From Albugo candida (Eukaryota > Oomycota > Peronosporomycetes > Albuginales > Albuginaceae): a stretch of DNA of 64,000 nucleotides. The notes beneath the pieces were generated by a model that was not told the DNA's origin, did no database searches, and saw only the letters and a program-made list of their open reading frames with translations. This document shows positions 10,633 to 22,525 of this stretch, piece by piece. Each line of letters starts with the position of its first letter. Positions within the stretch are counted from its first letter, which is position 1. A program made the position numbers and the translations under genes. The DNA is taken from assembly GCA_905220665.1 (NCBI GenBank), contig CAJNAR010000151.1:1-64000 (forward strand). Direction: 5' to 3'.

Positions 10633-13344
10633 CACCAGCGCCGATTAGTCCGCATCCAATTCATCGCACAAAGAAATTGCTGAAGATCTGCTGCAGTTAT
10701 TGGTCGTCCCATTTCTCATTATCCTTAATCCGGTCGGTGCAATGACTCGCTCCGTTCCCTTCAATCTTCTTTCCGCACCACACAGTTTCGAAAGAGAGAA
10801 CACAATATTTTTTTGGATGAAGCTTCACACCAAATTTTTACGTCTGTCAAGAACGGTCTCCAAAATATCAAGAAAATTCGTTTCTGCTTTCAAGAATTTC
10901 GTCCGGCCATACTTAAACACCCTGGTTGAGGAAGGGTTTTGATAATCGACTCAGCAACCTGCTGTGCAAAAGCGACAGCATCTGTTGAGCCCATAATAAC
11001 TCGATTCCCCGTATAAAGTCCTTCAGGTGTTACCACAGTAAAATAACCCCGAGTGCTTTCATGTAGCAGTAGTTGCCAGTAGAAACGAAAACACTCCAGC
11101 GAAAAATAACAGCGTAATTCATTGAGACTCGCAATAAGCACTTCGAAATGCGCCATTGGCCACGCCATTGGAATTGTTAGCGCGTTTACCGCACGCAGGT
11201 CCGCCGTCATTCGATAGCTTCCGACGTTCTTTTTTGCAAGAATTCGAGGTGCGCTACCCCATCTTGAGACGGGATTCCAATACATCAAGCTGTGTTCTTC
11301 CAGACTGGATATATGTTGCGTAAGTAAATATCGGTCTAACGGCGGATAGCGCCTGGATCTCGCCATCACCGGTTCAACCCCTTCCTTTATCTGAACCTTG
11401 AGGGGAGGGATTATGACTGGGTTTCCGCTGTCGAAATCCACCTGGAAAAGATCCTGCTACCGGTAAAGTAATGATGTCAGTCATGAGATTGATTCCTCTT
11501 TTGCTCCCTTTTTTCTTGCCTCGACGACTTTGGACTCGAGAATTTCCGTGATAGCATCTCTTTGGGTCTCAGCGTTGACCGCCTCCGGCAACATCATATA
11601 AGTTTCTATCTCATCCAGGTCGCTGTTGTCGTTGACATAGAACGCCTCGTCACATTTTTCCAGCACGCGATATGAAGGGGTACTGCCTGCCATACTGTCT
11701 TTGATCCTCGAAGCGTCCGAGATTTGCTTTTTGTCTTGATGCTCCCAAAATAGCATCGGCGGAATATCCCATTACCTCCATGCCTCGATCAATCAGTAGC
11801 GTCAGCGATTTGTCTTTTTCGTTAATCATCACCTCCAGATTTCTCGAATTAGAGGTCCACTCGACGTAGGAAATTCTACACAATCCAACATAACCCGACG
11901 CTTTATCCAGATGGGCGTGTCTCCAAGAGAATCTAGCTCCCTCAGTGTGGTGTATTGTCTCACACAAACAAATGCCATTGATTCCAAGACTTCCATCATA
12001 GAGGTCCACTCGACGTAGGAAATTCTACACAATCCAACATAACCCGACGCTTTATCCAGATGGGCGTGTCTCCAAGAGAATCTAGCTCCCTCAGTGTGGT
12101 GTATTTTCTCACACAAACAAATGCCATTGATTCCAAGACTTCCATCAATCCCACGGATACGATTCTGCAATCCGAGCCAGAGGCTAACAACGTACCTTCA
12201 TTTTATGCCATCTACGGTAGCGAAGAACTCCCCCTTTTCTTTCACTAAAGCAGCTTTCTTCACGTTCGGTTCTTCGATGGAATATCCCTCATGATTACTT
12301 TTTCGGTTCCTCAGGAGAGCTTCCGTTTCGTCTGGTGCGCACTGCGTGCACCTTCTGACTGAATATTCCGCGCTTTTACATTTCAAATATGCAAATTTGG
12401 TACGCGGCGGACCCAATTTTGACAGTCGTTGCCCATTTTCCTTCTCTTTAGGCCTATGATTCTGAACATGAACAAATCGTTACTGACCAGGAGACAATCG
12501 TGTTTTCGTAGATACAGCATTTCGCATTAAATCCAAATGGGTTGCCTCAGGTTCCCATTCTATAAAGCTTCTTAATTGCCCTAGACTCATTGGTAGAACG
12601 CCACCGAGGTTTTCCTCAAATGTTTATTGGTATCCATATTCAGCCTGTTCAAGGTCTTTTTTAAACAGCCACAGGTCTAGACCTTCAACCATCCAATTAA
12701 CGATCCTCTTCGCATCCACCTGCTCCACATAATGCTGCAGACCCTCCTCCTCCAATGCGCGTTAGATCTGATTTCGAAGCCGTGACATGCGAGATCCATC
12801 ATCCATTAATCGTTTGTCCATCTTGAGCTTTCTCATTATATGATCAATCTTACCCAACTCCAACGAATCCGTTGTAATAGCTTCTCTGAAATAGTTGATC
12901 CAATCCTCCGCAACCACCTCTTCCGGTTGTTTTACACATTTCGAATTTGATGATTTGCATCCTCGTCCAAGCATCAGCGCACGCTGACACTGGCATAACA
13001 AAGGGCTTGTTTTGACACATCTCATAGGCGAGCAATGAATTGTATTATGCCTGATACTTTTTTACGAACTCGCGACTATCCCACGACCTTTTTCCTGTGT
13101 AGATTGGATGTTGTGGTAAGTGCAGTGCATTTGAGATGCGATTATCCCCCGATACATCCATCATATCCACATCCCCCGTTGAACGTCGAACACTTTCCTC
13201 AGTCAAATTTCCAAGAAAAGGTCTGGCTGGGTCTAATCTTCTTTGTTCCCGGCGCCTTCATCTTCTTCGAATCCGGTGAGATAGCTTCAAACTCCTTGTA
13301 CATATGCTCGTCCAACTTCGAGCACAGTTGAACTAAATTTAACT
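10633..13344 (-). pseudogene. Ty3/Gypsy 5' half: gag, protease region, RT (broken)
   Basis: Read on the minus strand: gag (about 13025-12620, KIDHIMRKLKMDKRLMDDG), a degraded zinc knuckle (about 12380, KCKSAEYSVRRCTQC), a damaged protease region carrying a 149-bp tandem duplication (11852-12149), and reverse transcriptase (11441-10890, with NPVSRWGSAPRILAKKN and MTADLRAVN). RT continues to about 10640, where LQQFLCAMNWMR is cut by the Copia LTR. The next residues of this conserved region are found after the other Copia LTR at about 2080. Many stops and frameshifts show a dead element. Confidence 0.87.
11852..12149. repeat. 149-bp tandem duplication inside the Gypsy relic
   Basis: Two nearly identical 149-bp copies start gaggtccactcgacgtagg at 11852 and 12001. 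They differ at only a few positions (for example tattgtctc versus tattttctc). They lie in the gag-protease region of the element, so the duplication happened after or at the time the element lost function. Confidence 0.9.
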
Positions 13345-13532
13345 TGATCTGTCTCTCAGTTTCGACGCTACAAGTCATAGACGGCTTCCGTGGTTGTAGC
13401 TGCTTCTGCGTGTTGATCACCGCAAAGATCAAGCAAAAGTATAGATGTATTAGGCATTTTGTACCTACTGTACTCAAGCTACTCCGATTTGTTCTATATT
13501 TACTCACTTCGTACGGGACACAAGGGGGATCA
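13345..13532 (-). repeat. Gypsy 5' LTR (~188 bp)
   Basis: Reverse complement of the LTR at 4272-4479 with small deletions. On the minus strand it starts TGATCCCCCTTGTG and ends GAGACAGATCA. It is preceded by AGGAC (13533-13537 as GTCCT on the plus strand), matching the 5 bp after the other LTR. Confidence 0.86.
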
Positions 13533-13537
13533 GTCCT

Positions 13538-14068
13538 GTAGTCGAAACTCAAGCCATTGACGACTTGCCCGAAAACGGTATCGTCTAGCACCAGCTGTAT
13601 TGTATTATGTATACAGCATGGTTCCCAAAGGTATAGGACGAGGACTTGAGCCATAATGTCGTGTAAATGAACATGCAAGCCAATCCTGAATAAGGCGGAC
13701 TTGCTTGTTCGCGTATTACTGAATATACTGCATTTTTAGACCAGCCAGTTTCTTGACTTTTTGATTGCTTTCTGACCATGGGTGCCCTGCATCAGCAGCG
13801 ACACTCCTCTGCCCTTACGTCGAGATATTTCACATTTATCATTTGAGCTAGCCTCGAAAACTAAAAAAAATCTAAGTAATATAAGCATCTCCAATGTACC
13901 TCATTATTTCTAATATCATCCGGATAATAAACGGATTACTTGCCACGACATTGTGGCAGAAGCGTGTTTTGAGGGTACTCCAAAGAGCAGGTCACCCATA
14001 CCCAATCACAAAACTGATTTATCCGATAACTTATAATTTACCAGGCAATTGACAGTACTTCTTATTCG
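13538..14068. other. Host flank left of the first intact gene
   Basis: This is the other host flank of the Gypsy insertion. On the minus strand a reading frame runs LDDTVFGQVVNGLSFDY up to the insertion site. If joined to 4485 onward it continues for a few codons to a plausible splice donor, so an unidentified exon may have been hit. No known domain is seen. Between about 13850 and 14068 the sequence is AT-rich and probably holds the promoter and 5' UTR of the next gene. Confidence 0.45.
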
Positions 14069-15641
14069 ATGGCATCATCCGAATTGCAATGGAGCTGTCA
14101 CTTCTGCACTTTAATCAATGCGACGAACGATAAGCACTGTGTGGCATGTGAGAACGAGCGCTATGATTCCGGTCCCGTTTTGCAGCCATTATTAAATTAT
14201 GGGGTAGTGAAGAAGGACCCAGCGCCTGTACCGGATAAAACGTCCCACTTGATCGGCGGTCTCCGTCGCGGATACTCAGACGAAGGTGACGATATGGATA
14301 CACTCGAAAAAAGAAATGTGCATTCTATGGACACGGTAGAATCTTCCTATCTCGACCACAATGCACCGTCGTTCCAGCTGCTTCCACTGCAAACCAAAAT
14401 AGTGCCAAGGCCTTCATCGCAGCATGTTGCTAAAAATCAGTCAGAACAGCTTCAACTTCTTGATGCTGAGCTGACTGCCAAGTCATCTGTTAAAGGTTTT
14501 AAAGAAAACAGACCACATCGAAGCTCTATAGCTGATCATCAATCACGCAATCTGATGCTGTTCGACGAACAAAATAAGCCGAAGTTTGGGAGCTCACAAA
14601 AAAGTTCTAGTTTGCAAGCGAAGTGGCTTCCTACAATTTTCGACTCCAATTCTACAGAAGAAGGCATAGAATGGGAGTGCTCTGTCTGCACCAATATGAA
14701 TCTCTCGAATTATACAAAATGTGAATTATGTGATACTAAGCGAATCGAAAATCAAGATGGAGACAGAAGAAAGATTATTTCTGAAACGTGGAAGCCCACT
14801 AGCAGACCGGAGCTTTCAACAGAAACATCTTGTAAGGGTAGCGCACTAAATTGTAAGTGAGCACCGCTGCACGTAAGCTATTATCTTTGCGGAATAGAAT
14901 TGCACGTAACACTAACAGAGTTTACCCTCGTGGTTCATTTTGCTTGACCTATGTAGGTAAAGAATCTCATTCTACATCATCGAAGCGGGAAACTGATATT
15001 TATTCGCCTCACAAAAAGAAGATAAATACTCAGGAGAGTGCGACGATTAAGGTTGTCATCCGCATAAGCTGTGGTACACTTACGTTGGTAACTTGCAGGA
15101 TATTAGCTCGACTTGTACCGGAAGAAATCGTCAAACTTTGAGCCCAGACAAATTTGAAAATTTCTTATCTGTCGGGGATTTATTAAGCGATCCCAAATGC
15201 AAAATCAACTACAAAGCCATGTTCACGGATTCCACGTAATGTTAATCAATATTTCACTCGGTATGACAATCTGGCTAACCGTGAGTACTACCACCAGTTG
15301 CACCAATTTATACATGGCTCGCTTCCGTAAACGACTAGAAGAATCTCGAAGTCGTAAATCTGGTCGAAAAAAGAGTACTACAGGCACTTGCGGCACCGGC
15401 TTACCACGCAATGTCCATTCTAAACGTAGGTTATTCGGGGTAAAATATCACTAGCGCTCAGATTTGCCTCTTCTCATCTATAGTCAAGACACAGCTTACA
15501 AAGGGGAACAAAAAGCGCCCTCCGAAAGCTAAGGAATTGACGAAGGAGATCAATTACTATGATATTTGCCAAGAGGAGGAAGATATCGCTGATGCTAGCT
15601 TGAATTGGGAAGGAATTGGCTGCGCCACGTACTTTGAATAA
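14069..15641 (+). CDS. RanBP2-type zinc-finger protein (multi-exon)
   Basis: The first exon (14069 to about 14853) encodes two RanBP2-type zinc fingers. One is at residues 6-29 (LQWSCHFCTLINA, then CVACENE) and the other at about residues 202-226 (IEWECSVCTNMNL, then CELCDTK). Both keep W-x-C-x2-C and N-x6-C-x2-C spacing. Such fingers bind ubiquitin or single-stranded RNA in known families. Downstream exons are inferred from short GT-AG introns, such as a donor at about 14854 with acceptor near 14957, and an intron ending CTATAG before about 15483. The last exon ends in an acidic tail with stop TAA at 15639-15641. The C-terminal half is basic then acidic and not recognised. Exon joins after 15070 are tentative. 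The next gene starts 81 bp downstream on the same strand. Confidence 0.65.
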
Positions 15642-15722
15642 TATTTTTTGATGAACGAGTTTATCGATCTCAGTCACGTTCTACGGTGTTGCGACGTTTC
15701 GCAATTATACTCGACACGACGT

Positions 15723-17176
15723 ATGAAAACAACTCAGCTTTCGACAATGCAATTTGAAGAAGCAAAAGCATTTCTGCAACAAAACACGTCTAATGGCACT
15801 AATTTATACGAACATCTCACAAATCTTTTATTGAAGATTATTGTTGAGCGGCCTGAAAATGCGATTGAGATTTTTGAATTTCTGTCAGTCACTGCTCGAC
15901 AAGAACAATTCCCTTCGCAATCAATTATAAAATATGAGAACAAGGAGAAACTAGAAGCAGTGAGTTTGAATTGATCACCTCCGAGACTTGACTAACTAAT
16001 TCTTTGTAGAAAGCGCATCAAACAATGTTTGGAGAGGTGATAGCGAAATTGCATAAAGTTTCTATAGCTGAAAATGAAACATCTGGCACTGGTGTCCGTA
16101 TAATTGTATCAGACATTCTAGATCATTATAATGCTCTCGAGTGGGCAGGTGTTGCATTTTCTAAAAGTGAAATGTTTCGCGTGTGCCTATCAATAGCAGG
16201 GATTTCAAATATCGAAGAAATAAAAAATATCCGGCTTTGGGGTAAAATCTTGGGAATCGATGCAAGCTTCTATGTTGTCGAGGGTCAATCGGTAGAGAAG
16301 ACAGACTCTGTTGACGAGAATGAAGAGGGTGCTGATGGAGCAAACAAGTACACGTATTGGGTCATGAAAGACGATGGTACGTGATTGACTGCTTCTTTGT
16401 CAACGAGTTAAATATTGCAGCTCTACCTGCCAGGAAAATACACCTGGACTCGTTTACCAAATGTGACATGCAATCAGATTTTAGTGGCCAGAAAACTCTT
16501 TCGCTATGTTCAAGGCGATTTAGAGGGAGAAGTACATGGACATCCACCGTTTCCGGGAAAAGAAAAGAATTTTCTACGAGCCCAAATCGCACGTATATCA
16601 TCATCAACCGCTATTTGCCCGGCAGGATATCTCAAAATCGGCGATTCTTCTAATCTCGAGATCGACCCAGATTACGATATCAAGACGAGCAAAGAATTGA
16701 TGTCTTTAGAATCCTGGGTGCACTACACTAGATACATCGATGCTGTCACTGGCCGAACAGTTCTGCTTCCCAACGCTGATAACGATGAAGAACCACGTTC
16801 CGTTGATGAAGGCTTAGTCCCTATTTTACGACGACTAAATGAGGATTTTTCTGGAACATGGCGTGTTGATTGCGTTCCGGCAGCACCCCTGCCAACAAAA
16901 CATCAAAAGGTCATCGTGAAGAGTCTGATCTGGCCTGGTGCTGTTAGCATGGCGTGTGGAAAGGATGTTTGCAACACCTACATTGGCTACGCATGCAAAC
17001 TTAACAACGCGCCGTACCAGATCCAACATCCTAACAATATTGAAGGAGGCTTTGGTGTCACCCAGGGTGAAGCTCCACCCACAGGCAGCGGCAATAAAGA
17101 AGTATGCTTTACGAATCTAGAAGAACAGAAAGATGTTCTGGAGAATTTGATACACGATGCAGATTCAGGTATCTAG
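15723..17176 (+). CDS. RSPH4A: Radial spoke head protein Rsp4/Rsp6 (RSPH4A/6A family)
   Basis: A structural component of the radial spoke head in 9+2 flagella, which transmits signals from the central pair to dynein. Three exons: 15723-15959, 16010-16376 and 16434-17176, joined by 50- and 57-nt GT-AG introns that keep frame. Family motifs seen are NLYEHLTNLLLKIIVERPENA near the N-terminus, the WTRLP segment at the start of exon 3, HPPFPGKEKNFLRAQIARIS, and the late SLIWPGAV stretch. The ATG at 15723 starts MKTTQLSTMQFEEAKAF; an upstream in-frame ATG at 15651 is possible. At about 448 residues it is shorter than the human proteins because the acidic N- and C-terminal extensions are missing. 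Its presence argues for a zoospore-forming organism. Confidence 0.88.
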
Positions 17177-17476
17177 CTTCGTCAGCAATTAAATCAAGCG
17201 ATACCACTTGAGGCATTTCAGTTTCTTACCGTAAGATGTCATGTTCACTGTCGTAAAATGGCTGAATAAATAGCTTCAAGACCTTGGCGAAAAATAATGT
17301 AATCGATCTTGCATGAATGCATCTTGTGCACGTGCTTTGCGAGTTTCAGTACTTATCATCACCTCATGATCTAACACTTCCATTTGGATCAAGGAATCGA
17401 CTTTTGCCAGATGTCTACTCTTCTGCTTGTACATCAGAGACTAGGCTATGATACGACGTTGAGAAATTGGTGAATG
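17177..17476. other. Intergenic, convergent 3' ends
   Basis: 300 bp between the stop of the radial spoke gene and the stop of the minus-strand SH3 gene. No ORF or structured element is recognised. It presumably holds both 3' UTRs. Confidence 0.5.
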
Positions 17477-18650
17477 CTACCTTCTCAAACTTGTATTACG
17501 GGCCTCCGGTAATCTCAGTCTTGTAGGCTTCATTGGTAGTCGTGGTAAGAGTGTTTGCGTTGTGGTAGATGGCGCCATTGACTTTGCCGTTGCGTTGATT
17601 GCAATCTTATTTAACATACCTTCGAGACAAACAATCTTCTTGTCCAGCGATGTAATTCGCTCATTGGTCCGCGCAACTTCTTGCGGTTGCTCACTGATGT
17701 GCGACTGAAAATTTCCAACCACTTCTTCCAATACGGTTATTCTCCTCTCAAAATCGTCTGACGTCGATTTTTGTGAGCACTCTAGGTCCACGACTTGTTT
17801 CTCAATACGAGCAATCCGAGTATTGATAGTCTCAAGCTGCAAAGTTTGTGTTAATGCAATTTCCTGGTAGCTTGTTTCTCGCTTCTCTACTTCGTGTAGT
17901 TTCTTCTCAGCCTCGTTCAGCCAGCAGCTCATTTGTTCTTTGATAAGCATGCTATCACCAGCACTCCATACTATCTCCGTCATATTTCTTGATATGTCTC
18001 GTTTTGTAGCCAGGACCTGACGAGCCCATCGCTGCAGCTGCAATGTTGCGGCCAATAGCCTGATTGATATCCTCTCATGTTGTCGTGAGTTGTTACTTTC
18101 AAATCGTTCCAACGTTTGCTTTCGAGATAATCGCTCTATAGTTTGTCGAGCCAAGCGACGTAATTGCAAGTCCTTTCGAGTACGCATTCTACGATAAAAA
18201 ATCGCAATACGAATCGCTGCCATGTGTTTATCCATCGGCTGCTTATGAACGTTTTTAGGACTTTCAATTAGCCTCAGATTTTCTGCGTCGCTGGTTCTTC
18301 TGCTGCCTTCTGTACTATTTCTCTAAAATCACAGAGCGCGCTTCAAACATTGGTGTAGGGAAAGAATTATCTTTCTCACGCTATGTAGATCGTGTTTTTT
18401 TCCTTGATTGCCATTTCTGCCTGCGTCTTCCACTCGAACATAGTTGGAGGGAAAATAGCCTCTCCTTGCTGGATCATTTATGTGATGTCCATACCACCAC
18501 TCATCTTGTTGCATTCTAAGTACGCATATAATGTCACCTTTCCTGATTTCAAGCTCATCGATTCCTGCCGAAAATAATAAGCTATCAAAGAGGTTTCCCG
18601 AAGTAGAATTTACCTTCTTTATAAGTGTCATAAAGCGCGACTACGAGCAT
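17477..18650 (-). CDS. SH3-domain protein with coiled-coil tail
   Basis: Three exons on the minus strand: 18650-18614, 18565-18380 and 18322-17477. The short first exon starts MLVVALYDTYKEG and splices in frame to ELEIRKGDIICVLRMQQDEW, giving a canonical SH3 fold at residues 1-60 with ALYD, EWWYGH and the FPSNYV end. A basic region with Arg-rich helices (residues ~110-190; possible IQ-like segments, QLQRWARQVLATKRD) follows, then about 110 residues of coiled coil (ETINTRIARIEKQVVDLE). It is probably an adaptor that links a proline-rich partner to a multimer; the partner is unknown. The start codon is 77 bp from the divergent APC2 start, so the two genes share a promoter region. Confidence 0.72.
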
Positions 18651-18727
18651 TACGCAGTCGCAATTGATCAGTCACTGTACTCAAAGAATCGACAAGCTGA
18701 TAAACAGACACCACGCACAAAAAGTGA
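18651..18727. promoter_or_regulatory. Bidirectional promoter, SH3 gene / APC2
   Basis: Only 77 bp separate the two divergent start codons. Both 5' UTRs and the core promoter must lie here or extend into first exons. No specific motif is claimed. Confidence 0.5.
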
Positions 18728-21716
18728 ATGGAGCTTACCGATGATTTATTTTCGGTAAATCCAAAATTCGTTGGGGATGATGCCTTCGCAACAAAGGATT
18801 ATGCATGGCTGCAAGACAGAGTTGAAAATGGATTTGGAGAATCATTGCGTGGATTGATGTTGAGCCGTATGCGTTGGTGGGCCGAATCTGTTGTAGTTCC
18901 GAGGTTCTGGAACTTTTTTGAGGGTCACAACGAGCTGCAGAGAAAGCGGATACATAGCAAATACAAACACTGCATTTATGACCAGCTCCTGGGATCTCTG
19001 CAATATGCGGTCGATGCATTCTCGGTCTGTGTTCGAGTGGCGAGCGTACTCGACGCAAAATCAATCATGTGTGCGTACTTGGGTATCGATGAAAAATCTA
19101 ATCAAACACTGATGCAATCGATGTTTAGCACGTGATGAGAGCTTTCTAAAAAGCTTTTGCAGGCATTTTCGCTGTACAATTTTCTACAAGAGAAGCCGAA
19201 ATCAGGTGGGAGGCATCACGAATTGATGCTTGATCTTGACACATTCTTCAGATTTTTGATCAGGTTCTGGAGATCGTTTTTTGTTCAAGCTTGACGCCAT
19301 GTCGAGGTGATACGAAACTGTCTCTTTCGAATGTGTACTCAATGGGCTCTGCGAAGGCATGCCTCCAGTCGACATTCAACCCGTTCTTGAATTAATTGAT
19401 CAGCTTGAATGGGCAAGTATTGTGGAACCAGTGCTGATTCGTTTACAAAAGTCACGAGTAATTACATGCACGGTGAAGACCAAGAAGGTGTGTAAACGAC
19501 TAATAATACTCATAGATCAAGCAGAAGATAGCACACATCTCAAAGAACAATTATGCCCTTCAACTTGTTGAAAATGTGGAGAAGTGGGCCCTTGATGAAA
19601 TTATCCCATGGATCGAAAGTGTGATGCAAGTTGTGAGAATCGAGCCAAGAAAGTCTTCTTGGATTGGTCATATCAACTTCAGTATTCGTGAGGTGGCTGC
19701 TTCATCAACTTCATCTTCCATTCAACCAAACACTCACAGATCAATGTATAAGGAATTTGTTCAGCATCACATCTCGAAGCTATTCGATATTATCAAGGAA
19801 TACCCTCATAGGTATTGGCCATGCGTTTTTTATCAGAGCTCACACGGTAATCACGGTTACGCATAGCATTGCTGCTCTAGAAGATCTCAACATATGCCTT
19901 TCAAACTCCAAAGAGAAAGAAAGTTTGTTGCGGGATTTCTCGGAAGCATTAAACATGCGATTGTTGCAGCCTGGGGCAGATACTGAAGACATACTTGACG
20001 TCTATGCATTGATTATCAAGGTAACTGATATCAATGATGAACATCAATAATTACTTCACAAAAAGCCATGGACTAGGCATTCGGGGTATTTGATTCTCAG
20101 GGCACCATGCTAGAAGCTATAAGCGAGCCAGTGAAAAATGTTTGACACTTTTTTTCCTATGGCTGAGGCTAGTTATGATACAAGTAGTATCTTCGCACCA
20201 GGAAGGACACTATTCGGTGCATCATGAGCAAGTTGATAGCTGAAGAAAGTGATGATGTTGACAATGACCTTCAGGGAGAAAAATTAAGTCTGATTCAGCA
20301 TTTCGACAACAGCGATGATGACGAGGTCCGACTCTATCAAGCTACTCGACATGTAGACTCTAACATAAATACTGTGACACTAGGATATTGATCCAGACGA
20401 GTGGATGCCGGAATCAACCCAAGCTGATCCGACGAAAACGACGCAAAGTCGAAGAAGCGATGATATTTTACAGATTCTTGTACGTATAAATGCAATCGAA
20501 ATGAATATTCAAACTCTTTATCGCTAGGTGAATATATATGGAAGCAAAGAGGTGTTTGTTAGTGAATATAAAGTGTTGCTGGCAGATAGGCTACTCCAGG
20601 CACTCAACTATAGCACCGAGAAAGATTTGGAGACTTTTGAATTGTTGAGACTCCGATTTCAAGAAGATGGTCTGCGCGATTGTCAAGTTATGATACGCGA
20701 TATTGAAGAATCTCGAAGAATCAATTCCAACGCACAATCTCTCGCTGATAACCATTATCAAATTGTTGATGCAGCCATCTTATCCCGTTTCTTTTGGCCT
20801 CCATTAATGGTAAGATGCTCATTGTGAATACTTTATTCGCTGTTATGTACTTCTGTTTACAAACAGGAAGATTCGTTCGTGATGCATCCGAAAACGTCAC
20901 ATCTGATTGAAAATTACAAGAAGCAATATCATAAATTGAAGACGCCACGCTCACTTCAGTGGGTTCCACTTCTCGGTTGCGTTGAGGTGAGAGTCTGGTT
21001 TCATCTTCCGAAGAAGAGCCACCTAATTCGAACGCAAAATAGCTCTCCATCGAACTAGATGGGGTCGAACGTGACCTCGTAGTTTCACCAATCGAAGCAA
21101 CTATCATGCTGCATTTTGAAGATAAAGGTTCCTATCTACCTGTCAGCTTTCTCGATCAACACTGATGATGCTTTTCAGAGAGATGGCTATTCAATGAATT
21201 GGCTTGCGCTATGGAGGTTGAAGAAACGATTCTGCGTAACAGTATGAAGATCTGGCTGAATCTTGGCATTCTTCGTGCATCAGCTGACCGCAGCATCATA
21301 ACGCTTGGCGCTAGTTCTGATGAGAGTTTGACTGAGATATGTTTTTCATCAAAAGACAAACAAAGCGCAATTTGCACAACTGCTCAAGCACAGCAGGATT
21401 TGCAGGTTTGTGTCGTGTACAGATCAACGGACGATAAAATGAAGATTCCGTCTGCGTAGACACTGGAGTCGTACATCACTGGTATTTTATCCAATTTCGG
21501 CTCCTTGTCGCTGCACAGAATACACCACATGCTAGAGGCTTATGGCCGTAGCGGCTCACAACCCTGTAGGCTACAAAAACTATTTTTATTCCTGAGGTTA
21601 ACCTGTGCATGTATGCAGACGATAAAACCATATCCGGATTGTCCATCGTGCTGAAAGCATTAGAGGCGAAACATAAAATTGTTTCGATTGCGGGGGAGTA
21701 CCAACTAATCAAATAA
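18728..21716 (+). CDS. APC2: Anaphase-promoting complex subunit 2 (cullin-like)
   Basis: The cullin scaffold of the APC/C ubiquitin ligase, which with the RING subunit APC11 targets cyclin B and securin. Many exons with short introns. Recognisable in order: an N-terminal helical region (18728-19130), a middle segment with AALEDLNICL and LLQPGADTEDILDVY (about 19870-20020), DPDEWMPESTQADP (about 20393), the cullin-homology block VNIYGSKEVFVSEYKVLLADRL (about 20522-20600) with RDIEESRRIN, KTPRSLQW (about 20940), winged-helix segments (21199-21405), and the C-terminal APC2 domain (about 21464-21716: ITGILSNFGSLSLHRIHHML, ending EYQLIK). The stop TAA at 21714-21716 is one base from the stop of the opposing gene. 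Exon borders are only partly resolved. Confidence 0.85.
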
Positions 21717-21717
21717 G

Positions 21718-22383
21718 CTAAAAAGCATTGGGGCATTTTCTCTTTGTGTGACCAGAATTACCACAAGAAATGCAAATGATGGGAATGCGATTCCTATCTT
21801 CACTTGTTTTAGGTTCGAGGAGGTCAAGGTTGAATGCTCGAATCAATCGCGAGTTGTAGTCCATACCACTGTGTGGGCCAAACTACAATACATCCAAACG
21901 TTACATTCGAAACACCAAAGCTCTATATAGTATTATTGACCTTGTGGTTCTGCTCCAAATCTATCGGTATTTGATAATACTTCTGCGTGGCAAGAGATGT
22001 GATAGCTATGTGAGTATGACTTTGTTCGTCCGAAGCAACACGTTTTTACTTTGATATGTTGAAGAGTGAGTTGTGCTGCAATAGTGCTATCTTCATCACG
22101 CTCTTGCTTCTTCTTTTGTGAGTACTTGACAGTCTAACTCAAAGCTATAGCACCTCAAATGAACACAACGCTTCTATTGCAATGTACAAACTCTGTAGAT
22201 AAAGCGTGGGACATATTGACCTGATTCGTCAATACTAGCCAGACTTTCGTTCTCATCCGAAGAGCATTGGGGAGTTTCATCGACTGAATATCGCTGTTCC
22301 TCTTTTCTTTTCTTTGACTTCTTTTTCGGCGTATCCGATAATCTCTTCGTGACACGCATATACTTGTACACTTTGTTCTCCAT
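21718..22383 (-). CDS. Small CCHC zinc-knuckle protein, Lys-rich N-terminus
   Basis: Starts MENKVYKYMRVTKRLSDT at 22383, followed by a lysine-rich stretch (KKKSKKRKEE) and an acidic Ser-rich segment. Later exons, inferred from short introns, read QKKKQERDEDSTIAAQLTLQ, then YYQIPIDLEQNHK, and a last exon (from about 21880) ending ICISCGNSGHTKRKCPNAF. The last is a C-x2-C-x4-H-x4-C zinc knuckle one residue longer or shorter than the retroviral type depending on alignment. Knuckles of this kind bind RNA or single-stranded DNA. The gene has the splice pattern of a host gene and no transposon neighbours here. Family not identified; internal exon borders uncertain. Confidence 0.55.
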
Positions 22384-22525
22384 TTCACTTCAACTGGTCG
22401 TATCAGATCTGATACTAAATGCAATAGGGCGCTGTATTAGGACTCGCGTGTAGAGAGCAATTTATCGACACGTGTGTTTCATTTCATTATTTCATTCATT
22501 GGCTTGATCAGCTTCGCTACGAAAT

